Source of the DNA: Lachnospiraceae bacterium
Lineage (GTDB): Bacteria > Bacillota > Clostridia > Lachnospirales > Lachnospiraceae
Direction of reading: 5' to 3'
Assembly (NCBI GenBank): GCA_017527205.1
Contig: JAFXQK010000073.1
Span: 1 to 64,000 of the forward strand
Length of the DNA: 64,000 bases
The first letter of the stretch is position 1. The number at the start of each line of letters is the position of its first letter. The position numbers and the translations under genes were made by a program. A model generated the notes under the pieces. It searched no databases and was not told the origin of the DNA. It saw nothing but the letters and a program-made list of their open reading frames with translations. Positions 17,227 to 26,174 of this stretch are shown piece after piece.

Positions 17227-19682
17227 GACTATTAAGACTTCACATAGAAAACTTTGGGCGGCTTGCAAATTACGACATGGATTTTACCTCTGGCGTGAAT
17301 CAGGTCCTTCAGGAGAACGGCTGGGGAAAATCTACGCTGGCGGCATTTCTGCGGGTCATGTTTTACGGGCTGGAGGGTGCCAGGAAAAGTAAGCTCGACG
17401 AGAATGACAGGGCAAAGTATAAGCCTTGGAACGGCGGACATTTCGGCGGCTCTATTGAATTCGAGGCCGGAGGGAAGCGCTATGTTGCAACGCGGGATTT
17501 CGGTGAAAAGGAAAAGGATGCGACCTTCCGTCTGCAGGATGCGGTCACGCTGCTTGACAGTAAGGATTTTTCAGAGCGCCTGGGGGAGGAACTCTTTGGA
17601 ATTGATCGGGAATCCTATGAAAGAACGAGCTTTATTGATCACACGGCCCTAAAATATCGTGGGATCAATTCCACCATTGGCTCGAAGGTTGGTTCTCATT
17701 CGCAAAAGGATGATCTTAGTAATTACGATGCGGCGCAGGCGCAGATGAAGGATTATTTGAATGCGAACTCGCCAAAGAAAAAGCTGGGAAACCTGTTTCA
17801 GTTTGGGGACGAGATCGCTGGGCTTGAGCGGGAAATAAAGGCGGAAGGCGTTGTAGGCGTAAAGATCAGCGGTCTTCGGGAAGCCATCGAAAAAGAAAAT
17901 GCGCAGCTGGCTGCAAATGAAGAGGCGAAGCGAGACGTGCAAAAGGAGCAAAGGAACCTTGCCGAGAACAAGACAAGGGCCATTAACAAAAAGCACCTTT
18001 TGGAGCTTCAGGAAGCCTTGCAGGGGCGCCAGGAAAAGCTATCACGGCGCCTTCAGGCCTTTGATGGAAAGGTTCCGGATAGAGAAGCGTTGCTTAGGCT
18101 TGAGGGTAAGGCGGATGAGACGGAGAAGTGTCTCGCGCAACTTTCTGGGTTTGAGAAGGTCACGGAGAGCGAGCGATATGAGAGGCTAAAGCGCTATTTC
18201 CAAAACGGTGTACCGTCTCATGAGGAAATTCAGGAGCAGATTGATCAGTGTAATGAAGTGCAAAATTGTATTCGCAGCATTTCGATCTTAGAGGATCGTG
18301 AGGCTCAGGAGAGACGGCAGCTGGAGGAAATGGAGCTCGAAAGCCAGAGGCTCGAGATGGAGGCGAGGGCCTTTGCGGAGCATGTTGCAAAGGAGCGATC
18401 GAAGAGGCTTTTATTGTCTGTCCTTCTTATCGCCTTGGGCGTGCTGGTAGGCATCTTGACGATGGTGCTGCACTGGAATACACTGCTTTGGATTTTGGCG
18501 GCGGCGCTGCTTTTGGTTGGTATGTTCCCGCTTGTCATTCGCCTGGCTAAGCGGTCGCAAAGAGAGGATCGTCCGATCAGTGAGGCAGTGGTTTTAGAGC
18601 GTCGCAGGAAGGATGCCAGGGAAGGCCTAGAGAGCATGAAAAAGGAGCGCCAGGACCTGGAGGACGCCATCCGCGAAAGGGAGGAGCAAATCCGCAGGTT
18701 TCTAGGCACCTTTGAGATTTCGTATTCGAGATCGGATGCGGAGAGAATCCTTTACGAGATGCAAAACCGTGCCTCCGAATACATGGAACAAAAGGCGGAA
18801 ACAGAGGAAAAAGATGCGAAGCGGAGGGCGCTTTCAGAGAAGGCACGGAGCTTGCAGGTCGAGCTTTCGGGGCTGCTTTCGGCGCAGGGGCTGGCCGTGG
18901 ATGCAGGTGCATTTTCCGAGATCAAGTCCTGGATCCGGGATATGCAGCAAGGTCTGACGGCATACGAAAGCGAGCGAGGCGAGGAAGAAAGGGCGAAGAA
19001 GGCTTTGGAAGCTTTTCGGGAAGCGCATCCGGAGCTTTTGGAGGAAGGCCTTAAGATATTGTCAGAGGAGGAGATCGCGCAGGCAGAGCAGGCGCTGCGT
19101 GACCGCTTAGAAGAGCTTGGAAATGAGGATGCAAGGCTTCATGAGGTGATCGCAGCCTACCGGCAAAACCTGAATGATGCATATGCAGAGGCAGAGGAGC
19201 TTCAGGGAAAGAAGGAGCTTCTTGAGCAAAGGAAGGAAGAGCGGGCGCAGAAAGCGGCGAAGTACGAGCTGGTTTTGAAGACGCAGCAGTATCTGCAGGC
19301 CGCAAAGGAGCAGTTTACGGCGCGGTTCATGCAGCCGATCAAAACGGCGTTTGATAAGTATTATGAGCTGATGAGCGGAACGGATGGAAGCAGGGATTTT
19401 CAGATCGACGCCAACATGAACATTTTCCGCAAGGAGGAAGGTAAGCTGCGTGACATAGAGGCGCAGAGTGAAGGGCTTTCCGACGTGATTGGAGCGTGTA
19501 TTCGCATGGCGCTTCTCGACGTGATGTATGAAAAGGAAAAGCCCTTGGTGATCATGGATGATCCCTTTGCCTGTCTCGATCCGGAGCACCTTGCCGGTGC
19601 AAGGCATTTTATGCAGGAGATTTCGAAGGAATATCAGATTTTATACCTCACCTGTCATAATTCACGCGAGATATCGAAATAA
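17223..19682 (+). CDS. SMC-like ATPase, SbcC/Rad50-like (YhaN type)
   Basis: 819 residues. The N-terminal P-loop is NGWGKSTL (about residues 38-45), then long coiled coils interrupted near the middle by two membrane segments (LLLSVLLIALGVLVGILTMV and LLWILAAALLLVGMFPLVI), then the C-terminal signature LSDVIGACIRMALLD and Walker B LVIMDDPFACLD. A membrane-spanning coiled coil is the hallmark of YhaN rather than SbcC. It is probably anchored at the membrane and acts with the exonuclease encoded upstream, with which it overlaps by 4 bp. Confidence 0.88.
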   Translation: MRLLRLHIENFGRLANYDMDFTSGVNQVLQENGWGKSTLAAFLRVMFYGLEGARKSKLDENDRAKYKPWNGGHFGGSIEFEAGGKRYVATRDFGEKEKDATFRLQDAVTLLDSKDFSERLGEELFGIDRESYERTSFIDHTALKYRGINSTIGSKVGSHSQKDDLSNYDAAQAQMKDYLNANSPKKKLGNLFQFGDEIAGLEREIKAEGVVGVKISGLREAIEKENAQLAANEEAKRDVQKEQRNLAENKTRAINKKHLLELQEALQGRQEKLSRRLQAFDGKVPDREALLRLEGKADETEKCLAQLSGFEKVTESERYERLKRYFQNGVPSHEEIQEQIDQCNEVQNCIRSISILEDREAQERRQLEEMELESQRLEMEARAFAEHVAKERSKRLLLSVLLIALGVLVGILTMVLHWNTLLWILAAALLLVGMFPLVIRLAKRSQREDRPISEAVVLERRRKDAREGLESMKKERQDLEDAIREREEQIRRFLGTFEISYSRSDAERILYEMQNRASEYMEQKAETEEKDAKRRALSEKARSLQVELSGLLSAQGLAVDAGAFSEIKSWIRDMQQGLTAYESERGEEERAKKALEAFREAHPELLEEGLKILSEEEIAQAEQALRDRLEELGNEDARLHEVIAAYRQNLNDAYAEAEELQGKKELLEQRKEERAQKAAKYELVLKTQQYLQAAKEQFTARFMQPIKTAFDKYYELMSGTDGSRDFQIDANMNIFRKEEGKLRDIEAQSEGLSDVIGACIRMALLDVMYEKEKPLVIMDDPFACLDPEHLAGARHFMQEISKEYQILYLTCHNSREISK

Positions 19683-19717
19683 ATGCAGACAGGTGGTTAT
19701 CTAGTCACTGATCCGCA

Positions 19718-19747
19718 AGCAGTTACAGGGAGAGCTTGTAACTGCTT
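19718..19747 (+). terminator. Hairpin after the YhaN-like gene
   Basis: Inverted repeat AGCAGTTAC / GTAACTGCT around a 10-nt loop, a few bases before the bidirectional terminator. It lacks its own T run. Confidence 0.5.
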
Positions 19748-19771
19748 TGCTTATGAGCGTTTTTTAAAACC

Positions 19772-19809
19772 AAAAAACGGATTTCATGCAAGCATGAATC
19801 CGTTTTTTT
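19772..19809. terminator. Bidirectional terminator between convergent genes
   Basis: Stem ACGGATT(T)CATGC / GCATGAATCCGT with a 2-nt loop, six A's on the left and seven T's on the right. It serves the YhaN-like gene (+) and the small membrane gene (-). Confidence 0.88.
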
Positions 19810-19827
19810 CGTAGCTCTGAATAGCCA

Positions 19828-20250
19828 TCACATGATTTTTTTGAATTCGTGGATGTGATATTCCTTGTCGTATTTCATTTGACAGGGAATCATGTCAAAG
19901 AGCTTGTAGCCTTTGCCATTTAATTCGGAAGTACGGATCTTGGTCGTCTGATCATAAAAGGCATCGCGTGTCTCATTGTAGAAGATCAGTCGAACGGTAG
20001 ACGTCTCACCCTTGGTATCAATGGCGGCAAGCAAACCTCTGGTTGCGCATTTGATGCCGGCGCCATCGAGCGGTTGATAGTTCTCAGCCTTCAACGCTTC
20101 CTGCTTTTCAGCGGGAATGGTTGCAAGCAGATCCTCAAACTTTGTCTTATCCTTCTTTGCGATGACAAAGCAGACGCCTGCAAAAATGCCACATACGGCA
20201 AGAGCTACCACGATACAGATGATCGTGTCGGTTAAACTCATACCCCACAT
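19828..20250 (-). CDS. Small single-pass membrane protein, unknown function
   Basis: 140 residues from the ATG whose first base is 20250, 10 nt after AGGAGG; longer in-frame extensions exist but lack a ribosome site. One N-terminal membrane segment (TIICIVVALAVCGIFAGVCF) is followed by a soluble domain of about 105 residues ending in HEFKKIM. The start codon at 20250 follows a minus-strand promoter at 20300-20328. I do not recognise the family; it stands alone between terminators. Confidence 0.65.
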   Translation of the reverse strand: MWGMSLTDTIICIVVALAVCGIFAGVCFVIAKKDKTKFEDLLATIPAEKQEALKAENYQPLDGAGIKCATRGLLAAIDTKGETSTVRLIFYNETRDAFYDQTTKIRTSELNGKGYKLFDMIPCQMKYDKEYHIHEFKKIM

Positions 20251-20299
20251 ATGTTTCAAACCTCCTATTGTTATATAATATTTTCCCCACTCACCTACC

Positions 20300-20328
20300 A
20301 TCTTAGCACGGAAAATATTTCGTTGCAA
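20300..20328 (-). promoter_or_regulatory. Promoter of the small membrane protein gene
   Basis: On the minus strand: TTGCAA, 17-nt spacer, TAAGAT. Confidence 0.55.
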
Positions 20329-20444
20329 GCTTATTGAGAAAAAAGATTGTTTCAGAGAAAGGATTATGATAAAATATGATTATGTATCGGCTTCTTTGGG
20401 AAAGCCGCACGAATTGTAAAAAATGTATTGAGGAGGAAAGATCT

Positions 20445-22280
20445 TTGAGTAGGTTAACTTTGATCAAGGAGAATCAGTCCCAAGTGACCGTGGAATCTCT
20501 TTCCAAGGATCTCGAGCGCAGGATCGTGGCAAACCCTACGGGTGCCTGCCCCGTGGACATGACGTCATCTTTTATTAAGATGTGTCTGGCACAGTCCTGT
20601 GGTAAGTGTGTTCCCTGTCGTGTCGGATTGAATCAATTGGCGCGTCTTTTTGATGACGTGCTGAACAATAAGGCAGATGAAAAGACACTGACGCTAATTC
20701 AGTCTACCGCGGAGTCGATTTATCTCTCTGCAGACTGCGCCGTGGGGTATGGCGCAGCTGAAATCGCGTTAAAGTGCCTGGAGGGATGCCGCGACGACTT
20801 TTTGGTTCATATTCGTGAGGGGCACTGCTCCTGTAATTCTAACGAACCCGTGTCCTGCGTGAACATGTGTCCTGCACATGTTGACATTCCTGGCTATATT
20901 GCATTGGTGCATGAGGAGCGCTATGCAGATGCCATTCGCCTGATTCGGAAGGACAACCCCCTTCCGTCCGTTTGTGCCTATGTCTGTGAGCATCCCTGTG
21001 AGAATCATTGTAAGAGAAATCTGGTTGACGCGGCCATCAACATTCGCGGACTGAAGAAGATGGCGGTTGATCATGCCGGAGAGGTTCCCGTTCCGAAGTG
21101 TGCAGCTTCCACGGGAAAGAAGGTCGCAGTCATCGGCGGCGGTCCTGGCGGACTTTCCGCAGCCTATTTCCTGTCTCTGATGGGACATAAGGTGACGATT
21201 TACGAGCAGAGGAAAAAGCTGGGCGGCATGCTCCGTTATGGCATCCCTAATTACAGATTACCCAGAACCATGCTGGATGCTGAGATCAAGCAGATTCTTT
21301 CCACGGGCATTGAAGTGCGCACGGAGATCAGCATTGGACAGGATGTTTCCATGGACGAAATTGTAAAGCAGTATGACGCATGCTTCGTTGCCATTGGCGC
21401 ACACATCGACAAGAAGCTTGGCATTGAGGGTGAGGATGCAAAGAGCGGCGTGATCTCCGCAGTATCCATGCTGCGTGGCATTGGCGATGACGTCTATCCT
21501 GACTTTAAGGGCAAGGAGATCGTTGTTGTCGGTGGCGGTAACGTTGCGATGGACGTAGCGAGATCCTCCATCCGACTTGGCGCCTCCAAGGTTTCCATCG
21601 TATACAGAAGGCGTAAGGCAGACATGACTGCACTTCGCGAAGAAGTGGAGTGTGCTGAGGCAGAAGGCTGTGACATTCTTGAACTGATGGCGCCCGTAAA
21701 GGTGGAAGTGGATGCTGACGGCAACGCGGTTGGTCTTTGGGTGCAGCCTCAGATGATCAGTAATGTCGTGAACGGCCGACCTGCACCGAAGAAGGCAAAC
21801 AAGGAGATGATTCTGCTTCACAGCGACGTCATCATCGTTGCCATTGGACAAGGCATTACGACGGAATACTTTGAGGAGACTGGCATTCCCGTAAAGCGTG
21901 GTACCTTTGCTGCACAGGATACCGGAAAGATTACGACCTCCGAAGGTATCTTTGCGGGCGGTGACTGCGTAACCGGGCCTGCGACCGTCATTCGTGCCAT
22001 TGCGGCTGGTAAGGTTGCAGCGGCAAACATTGACGAATATCTTGGATTCCATCACGTGATCACCACGGATATCGACATTCCGCGTGCGACCCATGATGAC
22101 AAGCTGCCCTGTGGACGTGCAGAGGTGCCCATGCGCGACGCCTTTGACCGCAAGGATGATTTTGATCCCGTTGAGAAGGGGTATTCCTGTGAGGAGGCCT
22201 GCCACGAGTCTGGAAGGTGTCTGAGATGTGATAACTTCGGCTTCGGATCATTTAGGGGAGGTAGACAGAGCAGATGGTAA
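20445..22280 (+). CDS. NuoF-like/GltD-like fusion flavoprotein, hydrogenase partner
   Basis: 611 residues from a TTG at 20445, 8 nt after AGGAGG; an ATG further up lacks a ribosome site. Residues about 35-125 match the C-terminal iron-sulfur domain of NuoF (QSCGKCVPCRVG). Then comes an N-terminal GltD-like cysteine module (CPAHVDIPGYI, VCEHPCENHCKR), followed by two dinucleotide-binding folds (VAVIGGGPGGLSAAYF and IVVVGGGNVAMDVARS). GltD-like modules use FAD and NAD(P)H with [4Fe-4S] clusters. The gene overlaps the hydrogenase gene by 7 bp, so it probably passes electrons between NAD(P)H and the hydrogenase. There is no FMN-binding NuoF half and no NuoE, so the complex differs from classical HydABC. 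Confidence 0.85.
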   Translation: MSRLTLIKENQSQVTVESLSKDLERRIVANPTGACPVDMTSSFIKMCLAQSCGKCVPCRVGLNQLARLFDDVLNNKADEKTLTLIQSTAESIYLSADCAVGYGAAEIALKCLEGCRDDFLVHIREGHCSCNSNEPVSCVNMCPAHVDIPGYIALVHEERYADAIRLIRKDNPLPSVCAYVCEHPCENHCKRNLVDAAINIRGLKKMAVDHAGEVPVPKCAASTGKKVAVIGGGPGGLSAAYFLSLMGHKVTIYEQRKKLGGMLRYGIPNYRLPRTMLDAEIKQILSTGIEVRTEISIGQDVSMDEIVKQYDACFVAIGAHIDKKLGIEGEDAKSGVISAVSMLRGIGDDVYPDFKGKEIVVVGGGNVAMDVARSSIRLGASKVSIVYRRRKADMTALREEVECAEAEGCDILELMAPVKVEVDADGNAVGLWVQPQMISNVVNGRPAPKKANKEMILLHSDVIIVAIGQGITTEYFEETGIPVKRGTFAAQDTGKITTSEGIFAGGDCVTGPATVIRAIAAGKVAAANIDEYLGFHHVITTDIDIPRATHDDKLPCGRAEVPMRDAFDRKDDFDPVEKGYSCEEACHESGRCLRCDNFGFGSFRGGRQSRW

Positions 22281-23974
22281 ATTTAACAATTGATAATAAA
22301 CCTGTGACCGTGGAAGACGGCACAACAATACTCGAAGCCGCAAAGAAGGTAGGCATCAACATACCCACCCTCTGCTTCCTGAAGGAGATCAATGAGATCG
22401 GCGCTTGCCGTATCTGTGTTGTTGAGGTAGAAGGCGTGGAGAGATGCGTTACCGCCTGTAACACGGTGGTAACCGAGGGCATGGTCATCCATACCAACAG
22501 TGCAAAGGCAAGGATCACGAGAAAAACGAACGTAAAGCTGATCCTGTCACAGCATAAAACAAATTGTACGACTTGCGTAAGAAGTGGTAACTGTACGCTT
22601 CAGAAGGTCGCAAATGACTTAAATATCACGAAGCTTGGGTATGAGAATATTCCTGAGGAGAAGGCATGGGACAGAAACAGCCCATTGATTCGCGACAGCT
22701 CGAAGTGCGTGAAGTGCATGCGCTGCGTTCAGACCTGCGACAAGGTACAGGGAATGCACGTGTGGGACGTAGTCAATACGGGCTCCTACACGACGGTTGG
22801 CGTTCGTGACAACAAGCAGTTCTGTGACGTGAATTGTACGATTTGCGGACAGTGTATCGTAAATTGTCCCGTAGGCGCCTTGAGAGAGCATGATGACGTG
22901 ACGAAGGTGCTCCTAGCCGTTGAAAATCCTGATTTGATTACCGTAGTGCAGATCGCTCCTGCGGTTCGTGCCTCCTGGGGAGAGGACTTTGGCCTGACCA
23001 AGGCGTTCGCAACGGAGAAACGTATGGTGGGTGCCCTGAGAAATGCCGGCTTTGACTATATCTTTGACACAACGTTTTCGGCGGATCTTACCATTATGGA
23101 AGAGGGAAGCGAGCTGCTGTCGAGACTCCCTGAAATCAAGGAATCCGGTATGCCCATGTTTACCTCCTGTTGTCCTGGCTGGGTGCACTTCTTGAGAAGT
23201 GAATATCCCGATATGTTGCCTCGACTTTCCACCGCAAAATCGCCGCAGGGAATGTTCGGCGCCGTCGCAAAGACCTATTTCGCGGAGAAGCTTGGCGTTG
23301 AGCCGGAGAAGATCTTCTGCGTGTCCATCATGCCCTGTACGGCAAAGAAAAAGGAGATTACCTGGAAGAATAGCGGAAATTACGTTGACGCCGTTTTGAC
23401 GACGCGAGAGATGAATCGTCTGATTAAGACCTTCTTCGTAAATCCTGAGGAGATTCCTGAGGATGACTTTGATTCACCCCTGGGAACCGGTACCGGTGCG
23501 GGCGTGATCTTTGGCGCAACGGGCGGCGTTATGGAGGCTGCTCTTCGCAGCGCTTACTATCTTGTGACGAAGAAGAATCCGGAGCCCGATGCCTTTCAGG
23601 ATGTCAGAGGTCTAAAGGGCTGGAAGGAAGCCAGCTTTGACATTGCCGGAACGCCCGTCAAGGTTGCCGTGGCGAGTGGACTTGTCAACACGAGGAAGCT
23701 TGTGGAAGCAATTCGCAATAAGGAAGTGACCTATGATTTCGTTGAGATCATGGCTTGTCCTGGCGGATGTGTCAACGGCGGCGGTCAGCCTATCCATCAT
23801 GACGGACCTGACGTGGCAGAGCGCGCGGGCGTGCTTTACGGATTGGATCAGAAGAATAACCTGCGATACTCACATGAGAATCCAGAGGTCATTAAGCTCT
23901 ATGAGGAATACTTTGGCGAGCCGTTATCTCATAAGTCTCATGAGCTGCTTCACATTGAGCATATCTTAGAGTAA
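22274..23974 (+). CDS. hydA: [FeFe]-hydrogenase, CpI-like monomeric type
   Basis: 566 residues. Cluster-binding domains in order: an N-terminal [2Fe-2S] ferredoxin-like fold (1-80), the HxxxCxxC-type [4Fe-4S] site (HKTNCTTCVRSGNC), two [4Fe-4S] clusters (CVKCMRCVQTC and CTICGQCIVNCP), then the H-cluster domain with all three signatures: L1 TSCCPGW (297-303), L2 MPCTAKKKE (353-361) and L3 MACPGGC (493-499). It should make or use H2 in the cytoplasm. The start overlaps the upstream NuoF/GltD-like gene by 7 bp (GGGGAGGTAGA upstream). No maturases (HydEFG) are in the window. Confidence 0.95.
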   Translation: MVNLTIDNKPVTVEDGTTILEAAKKVGINIPTLCFLKEINEIGACRICVVEVEGVERCVTACNTVVTEGMVIHTNSAKARITRKTNVKLILSQHKTNCTTCVRSGNCTLQKVANDLNITKLGYENIPEEKAWDRNSPLIRDSSKCVKCMRCVQTCDKVQGMHVWDVVNTGSYTTVGVRDNKQFCDVNCTICGQCIVNCPVGALREHDDVTKVLLAVENPDLITVVQIAPAVRASWGEDFGLTKAFATEKRMVGALRNAGFDYIFDTTFSADLTIMEEGSELLSRLPEIKESGMPMFTSCCPGWVHFLRSEYPDMLPRLSTAKSPQGMFGAVAKTYFAEKLGVEPEKIFCVSIMPCTAKKKEITWKNSGNYVDAVLTTREMNRLIKTFFVNPEEIPEDDFDSPLGTGTGAGVIFGATGGVMEAALRSAYYLVTKKNPEPDAFQDVRGLKGWKEASFDIAGTPVKVAVASGLVNTRKLVEAIRNKEVTYDFVEIMACPGGCVNGGGQPIHHDGPDVAERAGVLYGLDQKNNLRYSHENPEVIKLYEEYFGEPLSHKSHELLHIEHILE

Positions 23975-24010
23975 TAAAGCATCATAAAGCAACATAATAC
24001 AACATAAAGT

Positions 24011-24041
24011 GAGCCAGCGGGGAGTTTCCGCTGGCTCTTTT
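24011..24041 (+). terminator. Terminator of the hydrogenase operon
   Basis: Perfect 10-bp stem GAGCCAGCGG / CCGCTGGCTC, 7-nt loop, TTTT tail. Confidence 0.88.
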
Positions 24042-24094
24042 CATATAAAACAATCATTTATGAAACAAGGCTTCGCATGCATTGAGGTTTGTGC

Positions 24095-25012
24095 TTACAG
24101 AAGTCTCGACAGATAGCGCTCTGTCTCGAAAACGACGTTAGATACGCCGCCAATGACGCCGAAGAAGTATGGAACAACCATCTTACTTCCATCTGACAGC
24201 TCATAGGTCAGGGTTTGCTCAGAGATTTGGAAAGAGGAGGTATGATATTTTTCCACGCCGCCAAGGCCGAATAAACAATATTTTTTCGCGTCATCGATGA
24301 TGCGGTCAAAGGCAGACGAAGGAACCTGCGCCTCCTTTTTGTAGATGGTGCCGGAGGTGCTGTATTGATTCTCAGAGGAAAGCTTGGCGGTTTCTCCATT
24401 GCGGGAAAAGATGAGAAGACTGTAATTGTCCTTTCCCTGTTCTCGATATTCCACCTTCTGAATGAGGGAGGGATCCGGCAGCTTGACCCTCGGGTACGAA
24501 GTGATGGCATCCCAAAAAGTCTTGCGAATGGCCTGATCTGCTTCCTGGCTGATGATGGGAGACTGATTGTCACTCTTGGAGATGAACTCGCCAGAGGCAT
24601 AGCGTATATCGATGGACCCGCCAAAATCCTCAGGCAGTCCTGCCGTATGCGAATGATGGCCATTGTCCCGAATCAGATGATATTTCCTTACAAGCGTATC
24701 CAGACGGGTGAGGAAGTCACAGTCTGGGCTAAGAAGCGCAAAGCGGGGCTCCTCCTCTGCAATGACAATATAGATTCCCTTTTCGGCCTTGGCAGCATAT
24801 ACCTTGGACTGCATTCCCCTGTGACCGAACTCCGCGCCAGCCTTAAAGAAGACAAGGTCATGGGAAAGGATTTCCATGGGTGCATCGGCGTCCTGACTGC
24901 GCGTTGTTCCGCCACAGATTGGAATGGACGGCTTTTCGTGCCAATTACTTTTTCCTGGTGCATCAGGAGCGGGAGGATTTGAATTGTTAGGAACCCTGTC
25001 AAAGATACTCAT
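24095..25012 (-). CDS. Hypothetical protein of 305 residues
   Basis: 305 residues from the ATG at 25012 with AAAGGAG 7 nt upstream. The first 45 residues are Pro/Asn/Ser-rich (FDRVPNNSNPPAPDAPGKS); the rest looks like a folded soluble domain with alternating strands. No signal peptide or membrane segment is seen. I do not recognise a family. It stands alone and is convergent with the hydrogenase operon. Confidence 0.6.
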   Translation of the reverse strand: MSIFDRVPNNSNPPAPDAPGKSNWHEKPSIPICGGTTRSQDADAPMEILSHDLVFFKAGAEFGHRGMQSKVYAAKAEKGIYIVIAEEEPRFALLSPDCDFLTRLDTLVRKYHLIRDNGHHSHTAGLPEDFGGSIDIRYASGEFISKSDNQSPIISQEADQAIRKTFWDAITSYPRVKLPDPSLIQKVEYREQGKDNYSLLIFSRNGETAKLSSENQYSTSGTIYKKEAQVPSSAFDRIIDDAKKYCLFGLGGVEKYHTSSFQISEQTLTYELSDGSKMVVPYFFGVIGGVSNVVFETERYLSRLL

Positions 25013-25186
25013 GGCAAATCTCCTTTCGTTAGAAATCCGGATGTTGCAAACTTTCAAGGCATAATTTATTATCTCACGTGGCGGGTATTTCGTCAAATGA
25101 CATGCTTGAAAAAGGGTGAGTTCTAATGATATACTAGAAATGGTTCCTGAAAGGGAACAAACATGTGATAATAAATGGGGGTCATC

Positions 25187-26044
25187 ATGGGAAATATTGG
25201 GGTAGCGTCAGACAGCACTTGTGATTTATCCAAGGAGTTAACCGATCGTTACGGAATTTCCATTCTTCCGCTTCATGTCATTCTTGGAGAAAAGGAGTAT
25301 AGGGACTGCGTAGACATTCAGCCAAAGGATATATATGCATGGTCGGATCAAGTGAAGAAAACGCCCAAAACGGCGGCTTTTTCGCCTGCAGAAGCTGAGG
25401 AATTCTTAAAGCAGCAGATGGAACAATATGATGAATTGATTTTCTTTGACATCTCTGACAGCATGTCATCGAGTAGAAGCGTGATGCAGGTTGCAGCGAA
25501 AACGCTGGAATTAGAGGATCGAGTCTTTGTGATTGATTCCATGAACCTGTCTACGGGCATTGGCCTTTTGGTGGTGCAGGCAGCCGTTCTTGCCAAGAAG
25601 GCAGAGCATGCGAAGGACGTAGTGGATGAAATACTAAAGCTTCGCCCGAGGGTACGCGCGAGCTTTGTGGTAGATACCCTGACGTATCTTTACAGGGGTG
25701 GTCGTTGCAGCGGGACGGCAGCTCTGGTAGGCAGTGCGATTAAGCTGCATCCAAGCATCCACGTCATCGACGGCAGCATGCAGGTGGGTAAAAAGTATCG
25801 TGGAAACATGGACCGCGTCGTAAAGAGCTATGTCGAGGACCAGATGGAGCTGATGAAGGGTGCCGTGAAGGATCGCATCTTTATTACGCATTCCGGAAGT
25901 GATCCTGCCATCGTCGAAGCCGTAAAGGAGCAGCTGCGGGAGTTTGGATATTTTGAAGAAATCATTGAAACGCATGCGGGCGGCGTGATTTCCAGCCATT
26001 GCGGTCCCGGAACGCTGGGCGTACTGTTTATTGCCGGAGAATAA
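25187..26044 (+). CDS. DegV family protein (FakB-like fatty-acid-binding)
   Basis: About 285 residues from the ATG at 25187 behind GGGGG; an ATG at 25175 is an alternative. It shows the DegV start pattern GVASDSTCDLS, the second conserved region ISDSMSSSRSVMQVA, and the C-terminal ITHSGSDP and SSHCGPGTLGV motifs. DegV/FakB proteins hold a fatty acid and present it to a FakA kinase for phosphorylation; no FakA is nearby. The gene is followed by a possible hairpin/operator at 26095-26135 belonging to the next unit. Confidence 0.9.
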   Translation: MGNIGVASDSTCDLSKELTDRYGISILPLHVILGEKEYRDCVDIQPKDIYAWSDQVKKTPKTAAFSPAEAEEFLKQQMEQYDELIFFDISDSMSSSRSVMQVAAKTLELEDRVFVIDSMNLSTGIGLLVVQAAVLAKKAEHAKDVVDEILKLRPRVRASFVVDTLTYLYRGGRCSGTAALVGSAIKLHPSIHVIDGSMQVGKKYRGNMDRVVKSYVEDQMELMKGAVKDRIFITHSGSDPAIVEAVKEQLREFGYFEEIIETHAGGVISSHCGPGTLGVLFIAGE

Positions 26045-26070
26045 AGTCATTTTGATTTTGCGGATTTTTC

Positions 26071-26098
26071 TTGACATTCCTGAAATTTATGATATAGT
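26071..26098 (+). promoter_or_regulatory. Promoter of the metal permease gene
   Basis: TTGACA, 16-nt spacer, TATAGT. The -10 overlaps the left arm of the inverted repeat at 26095-26135. Confidence 0.6.
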
Positions 26099-26135
26099 TC
26101 TAAATGCGAATGAATTGCATTTGCATTTAGAACTA
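26095..26135. promoter_or_regulatory. 13-bp inverted repeat at the permease promoter (candidate Fur-family operator)
   Basis: Perfect 13-bp arms TAGTTCTAAATGC / GCATTTAGAACTA separated by 15 nt that themselves contain AATGAATTGCATT. It overlaps the -10 and the probable transcription start. A Fur-family gene lies in the same unit. A T run follows, so an RNA hairpin role is also possible. Confidence 0.55.
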
Positions 26136-26174
26136 TTTTTGTTGCGATGATTTAGGAAGGTAATTGGTGGAAAC

